Source of the DNA: CAZBWP01 sp964630265
Lineage (GTDB): Bacteria > Pseudomonadota > Alphaproteobacteria > Rhodospirillales > Defluviicoccaceae
DNA: 36,540 nt
Assembly: GCA_964630265.1 (NCBI GenBank)
Contig: CAZVRW010000027.1
Location: 1 to 36,540, forward strand
Direction of reading: 5' to 3'
Made by a program: the position numbers and the translations under genes. The notes beneath the pieces were generated by a model. That model was not told the DNA's origin. It worked only from the letters and a program-made list of their open reading frames with translations, and searched no databases. Below are positions 33,397 through 36,540 of this stretch, piece by piece; position 1 is the stretch's first letter; each line of letters opens with the position of its first letter.

Positions 33397-34059
33397 ATGT
33401 GGTTCGGTGCACGTAAGAGTTTGGCGATTCCGACGGCCGAAGAGGCGCTGCCCGGTCGGTCGGAGGCAATGCCGGTGCCGGCAGAGCATGCCGTGAACGG
33501 CACGCCGCTGCAGCCGCCGTTCCCGGACGGGCTGGCGACGGCCATCTTCGGTCTCGGCTGCTTCTGGGGCGCGGAGCGGTTGTTTTGGACGACTCCCGGC
33601 GTCTACACCACGGCCGTGGGCTATGCGGGCGGCCACACCCCCAACCCCACGTACGAAGAAGTCTGTTCCGGACGCACCGGGCATGCCGAGGTGGTGCTGG
33701 TCGTCTACGATCCGTCGACGGTGAGCTACGGCGCCCTGCTCAAGGCGTTCTGGGAGGGCCACGATCCCACCCAACTCATGCGTCAGGGCAACGACGTGGG
33801 CACCCAGTATCGTTCGGCCATCTATGCCACCTCGGCGGCACAGCGGGCGGCGGCCGAGGCGTCCCGCGACACCTTCGCGGCGGCGCTGACGGCGGCGGGG
33901 CACGGCGCCATCGCCACCGAGATCGCCGAGGCCCCGACGTTCTATTACGCCGAGCCGTATCATCAGCAGTATCTGGCGAAGAACCCCGGCGGCTATTGCG
34001 GGCTCGGCGGCACCGGCGTCGCCTGCCCGACCATTGCCACCGCCGCGCCGGCCGGGTGA
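33397..34059 (+). CDS. msrA: Peptide methionine sulfoxide reductase MsrA
   Basis: The protein is 220 aa, E. coli-like in length. It reduces methionine-S-sulfoxide in proteins. The catalytic motif is Gly-Cys55-Phe-Trp-Gly (FGLGCFWGAERLFW), followed by GVYTTAVGYAGGHTPNPTYEEVCSGRTGHAEVV and FWEGHDPTQLMRQGNDVGTQYRSAIY. C-terminal Cys201 and Cys210 (GGYCGLGGTGVACP) are the resolving cysteines. The N-terminal extension ALPGRSEAMPVPAEHAVNG matches the longer MsrA type. ATG 33397 has GGAGGG 4 nt upstream and gives a start like the E. coli protein; ATG 33385 and GTG 33379 in frame are less likely. It converges with the next minus-strand gene, 1 nt away. Confidence 0.96.
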   Translation: MWFGARKSLAIPTAEEALPGRSEAMPVPAEHAVNGTPLQPPFPDGLATAIFGLGCFWGAERLFWTTPGVYTTAVGYAGGHTPNPTYEEVCSGRTGHAEVVLVVYDPSTVSYGALLKAFWEGHDPTQLMRQGNDVGTQYRSAIYATSAAQRAAAEASRDTFAAALTAAGHGAIATEIAEAPTFYYAEPYHQQYLAKNPGGYCGLGGTGVACPTIATAAPAG

Positions 34060-34060
34060 G

Positions 34061-34432
34061 CTACAGCGGTGGGCGCAGGTCCATGCCGGTGCGGGGGCGG
34101 CTGAGCCAGTCCTCGAGAGGCGGCGCCGGCGGCAGCGTCTCCAATGGCGGTTCCGACACATAGAGCCGCCAGTTCTGCGGGGTCCGCGGCGCGGTCGGCG
34201 GCGGCGGCGATATCGGAGACGAAACCGGCGTCGGGTCGCTGCCGGCGGTCGGATCCACTGGCGCTTCGGCGGGCGGCGACCAGGCATCAAAGCCGCCTTG
34301 CGCCAGAAACCCATGGCGTGGCTGATACCAAGCGTTGGCGGCATCGCTGGCATGTGCGACCGACATGCCCATGACCCCGAAGCCGAGCAGCACCAGTGCG
34401 GCCAGCCTTGCTGGTCTGTTGCGCGGTCGCAT
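34061..34432 (-). CDS. Secreted proline-rich hypothetical protein
   Basis: The protein is 123 aa. A signal peptide is clear (MRPRNRPARLAALVLLGFGVMGMSVAHA, cut about residue 28). The mature part begins SDAANAWYQPRHGFLAQGGFDAW and then is rich in Pro (SPISPPPPTAPRTPQ), ending with short blocks such as WRLYVSEPPLETLPPAPPLEDWLSRPRTG. I do not recognise the family. It should be periplasmic or extracellular. An in-frame ATG at 34444 is an alternative start. It follows thiD on the same strand, about 70 bp away, and ends 1 nt from the msrA stop. Confidence 0.65.
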   Translation of the reverse strand: MRPRNRPARLAALVLLGFGVMGMSVAHASDAANAWYQPRHGFLAQGGFDAWSPPAEAPVDPTAGSDPTPVSSPISPPPPTAPRTPQNWRLYVSEPPLETLPPAPPLEDWLSRPRTGMDLRPPL

Positions 34433-34499
34433 CGTCACCCCCATCCCGGTCCGGTTGCCTTCTGTCGGCAAACCTCGCCCGTTTCCAAGATCGCCACAC

Positions 34500-35309
34500 T
34501 CATGGGCGTTCCGTCCCGTCGAATGGCCGGACGGTGTGGGCGTGGTTGAGCGGGCCGTGCCCGTGGCCAAAACCGGGCGCGGTGCGGATCGACTCCAACA
34601 CATAGGCGCGGGCGCGCAGCGTCGCCGCACGCAACGTCAAGCCCTGAGCGATGCCGACGGCCACGGCCGATGCGAGCGTGCAGCCGGTGCCGTGGGTGTG
34701 CCGCGTCTCGATGCGCGGGTTCGTAAACGACTCGGCCGGCACGCCCCGCTCGGCCAGCACGTCGATGACCACCGGGCCTGCGGCGTGGCCGCCCTTGAGC
34801 AGGACCGCGGCCGGCCCGAGGGCGAGCAGTCGCCCGGCCAGAGCGGTGGGGGCGCCCGCATCGCCGCCGGCGAGGGCCTCCGCCTCCGGGAGATTGGGCG
34901 TCAACAGCCTGGCCCGCGGCACGATGCGCGTGCGCAGCGCCGCCGTGGCGGTCTCGGTCAGCAGCGGATGCCCGCCCTTCGCCACCATCACCGGATCGAC
35001 GACGACCGGCACCGCCGGCGCCTCCGCCGCAAGCACCTCGCAGACCGCCTCGATGATGTCGACCCGATGCAGCATGCCGAGCTTGATGGCGTCGGCGCCG
35101 ATGTCCCGCAGCACCAGCCGCATCTGTTCGGCGACGAACGCCGCGGGCACCTCATGGATGCCGAAAACGCCTTCCGTGGTTTGCGCCGTCAGCGCGGTGA
35201 TCGCCGTCATGGCGAACCCGCCGAGCGCCGTCACCGTCTTGATGTCCGCCTGAATGCCGGCGCCGCCACCGGAATCGGAGCCGGCAACGACGAGAACGCG
35301 CCCCTGCAC
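34500..35309 (-). CDS. thiD: Hydroxymethylpyrimidine/phosphomethylpyrimidine kinase ThiD
   Basis: The protein is 269 aa. ThiD phosphorylates HMP and HMP-P in thiamine synthesis. It begins QGRVLVVAGSDSGGGAGIQADIKTVTALGGF, the family N-terminus. Further on are VVVDPVMVAKGGHPLL, TPNLPEAEAL, VLLKGGHAAG and the catalytic anion hole THGTGCTLASAVAVGIAQG. A GTG start at 35309 is chosen because it gives the typical start just before GRVLVVAG; the frame remains open upstream into glmM and a CTG at 35333 overlaps the glmM stop. It lies 20 nt after glmM on the same strand, so the two may share a transcript. It ends with HAHTVRPFDG. Confidence 0.93.
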   Translation of the reverse strand: MQGRVLVVAGSDSGGGAGIQADIKTVTALGGFAMTAITALTAQTTEGVFGIHEVPAAFVAEQMRLVLRDIGADAIKLGMLHRVDIIEAVCEVLAAEAPAVPVVVDPVMVAKGGHPLLTETATAALRTRIVPRARLLTPNLPEAEALAGGDAGAPTALAGRLLALGPAAVLLKGGHAAGPVVIDVLAERGVPAESFTNPRIETRHTHGTGCTLASAVAVGIAQGLTLRAATLRARAYVLESIRTAPGFGHGHGPLNHAHTVRPFDGTERP

Positions 35310-35329
35310 GCTGGCGACCGCGGGCTTGG

Positions 35330-36540
35330 TCAGCTGACCGATTGCCGGATGGAGGTGCAGATGTCGCCGACGATCTGCGCCATCACCTGCTTGTCCTCGC
35401 ACTCGGCCATCACCCGGATCACGGGCTCGGTGCCGGACGCCCGGATCAACAACCGCCCCTTGTTGCCGAGGCGCTGCTCGGCATCGGCGATAGCCTGCTT
35501 GACCGCATCGGCATCCAGCGGCTGGCCGCCAACGAAGCGGACGTTCTCCAACAGTTGCGGCACCGGCTCGAACACCCGGCAGACCTCGCTCGCCGGGCGG
35601 CGGGAGCCGACGATCACCGACAGGACCTGCAGGGCGGCGATCAAGCCATCGCCGGTGGTCGTGTAGTCGGCGAGAATGATGTGCCCCGACTGCTCGCCGC
35701 CGATGTTGAGGCCGTGCTTGCGCATGTGTTCGACCACATAGCGGTCGCCGACCTTGGTGCGGTGCAACCGCATGCCGCGGCGGGTGAGGTGCTGTTCCAG
35801 GCCAAGGTTCGACATCACGGTGGCGACGATGCCGTTGCCCCGCAGCTTGCCCGTCGCCGCCCAGTGGTCGGCGATCAGCGCCATCAGCTGGTCGCCGTCG
35901 ATCAACTGCCCCTGCTCGTCGGCGATGAGCACCCGATCGGCGTCACCGTCCAGGGCGATCCCCAGGTCGGCGCGGTATTCACGCACCATCTCGCACATGC
36001 GCTCGGTGGCGGTGGAGCCGCAGCCGCTGTTGATGTTGAAGCCATCCGGCGTGACGCCGAGGGGAATGACCTCCGCGCCCAGTTCCCACAACACTTCGGG
36101 CGCGACGCGATAGGCGGCGCCGTTGGCGCAATCGAGGACGATGCGCAGGCCCGACAGGGTGAGACCCTTGGGAAACGTCTGCTTGACGAATTCGGTGTAG
36201 CGGCCGAGCACGTCCTCCAGCCGCCGGGCCCGGCCGAGATTCTCCGGTTTTTCCAGATGGTCGGCGATGCCATTGCAGACATGCGCCTCGATGGCGTCCT
36301 CGACATCGTCGGACAGCTTCTGACCGTCGGGGCCGAACAGCTTGATGCCGTTGTCCTGGTAGGGGTTGTGCGAGGCCGAGAGCATGACGCCCAGATCGCA
36401 GCGCATGGAGCGGGTGAGCATCGCCACCGCCGGCGTCGGCAGCGGGCCGACGAGAATCACGTCCATGCCCATGGAGATGAAGCCGGCGGTCAGCGCCGGT
36501 TCCAGCATGTAGCCGGACAGCCGCGTGTCCTTGCCGATCA
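35330..36540 (-). CDS. glmM: Phosphoglucosamine mutase GlmM, 5' end beyond window
   Basis: About 403 residues of the C-terminal part are present; the N-terminus lies beyond the right edge. GlmM converts glucosamine-6-phosphate to glucosamine-1-phosphate for UDP-GlcNAc and cell-wall synthesis. Reading from the edge: IGKDTRLSGYMLEPALTAGF, the active-site phosphoserine loop LSASHNPYQDNGIKLFGPDG, the metal-binding DGDADR, the sugar-binding GGEQSGHI, and the phosphate-binding RASGTEPVIRVMAE. An internal ATG at 36508 is not the start, since conserved sequence continues upstream of it. ThiD follows 20 nt downstream. In many alphaproteobacteria folP or ftsH lie upstream; this cannot be seen here. Confidence 0.97.
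   Translation of the reverse strand, partial: IGKDTRLSGYMLEPALTAGFISMGMDVILVGPLPTPAVAMLTRSMRCDLGVMLSASHNPYQDNGIKLFGPDGQKLSDDVEDAIEAHVCNGIADHLEKPENLGRARRLEDVLGRYTEFVKQTFPKGLTLSGLRIVLDCANGAAYRVAPEVLWELGAEVIPLGVTPDGFNINSGCGSTATERMCEMVREYRADLGIALDGDADRVLIADEQGQLIDGDQLMALIADHWAATGKLRGNGIVATVMSNLGLEQHLTRRGMRLHRTKVGDRYVVEHMRKHGLNIGGEQSGHIILADYTTTGDGLIAALQVLSVIVGSRRPASEVCRVFEPVPQLLENVRFVGGQPLDADAVKQAIADAEQRLGNKGRLLIRASGTEPVIRVMAECEDKQVMAQIVGDICTSIRQSVS

Overview
The window reads as a high-GC alphaproteobacterial chromosome segment, most like a flagellated member of the Rhodospirillales. This rests on the CtrA/SciP/ChpT cell-cycle proteins, a FlbD-type flagellar activator, two GANTC (CcrM-type) sites upstream of ctrA, and the gene order fliF-fliG-fliH-fliN-motA-like-flbD-flhA-flhF-flhG-fliK. 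Placement below class level is inference.

Layout. (1) 1-3.5 kb: a membrane-anchored retropepsin-like protease with a tiny upstream membrane ORF and clpS (all minus), then pncB and a SEX4-like dual-specificity phosphatase (plus). A 26-bp tandem array lies between the divergent clpS and pncB. (2) 3.7-18.6 kb: sciP, then a ten-gene plus-strand flagellar run (M-ring, switch, stator-like protein, sigma-54 activator, export gate, FlhF/FlhG, FliK), convergent fliI-fliJ on the minus strand, and ctrA divergent from fliI. CtrA-box-like sites lie in front of sciP, fliF and ctrA. (3) 18.8-22.1 kb: a 53-residue acidic ORF, chpT (minus) and a FecR/RTX exported protein interrupted by a 100-N assembly gap. 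(4) 22.1-23.7 kb: an island of visibly lower GC with a secreted Cache-domain protein and an Hsp20, separated by two unusual bulged hairpins and a canonical terminator. (5) 23.8-30.6 kb: tamA-tamB and a MobA-like protein lacking the usual nucleotide-binding N-terminus, all minus. (6) 30.6-36.5 kb: an orphan GltI-like binding protein, a 27-bp triple repeat, moaA, a small ORF, msrA, a secreted proline-rich ORF, thiD and the 3' part of glmM.

How the genes fit together. Regions 2 and 3 hold a regulator (CtrA), its antagonist (SciP), its phosphotransferase (ChpT) and the flagellar machine they control in related bacteria. CckA, FliX and MotB are not in the window. FlbD, encoded inside the operon, would drive sigma-54-dependent late flagellar genes elsewhere. 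TamA and TamB form the outer-membrane/periplasm translocation and assembly module.

The most unexplained structure is non-coding: two short tandem arrays in divergent promoter regions, a facing pair of bulged hairpins, a semi-palindrome ACCCAT-N2-GGGTA in two promoter regions, and a hairpin over the flbD ribosome-binding site. I saw no tRNA, rRNA, CRISPR array, transposase or phage gene. No homology search was run; family names come from motifs and recalled family sequences.
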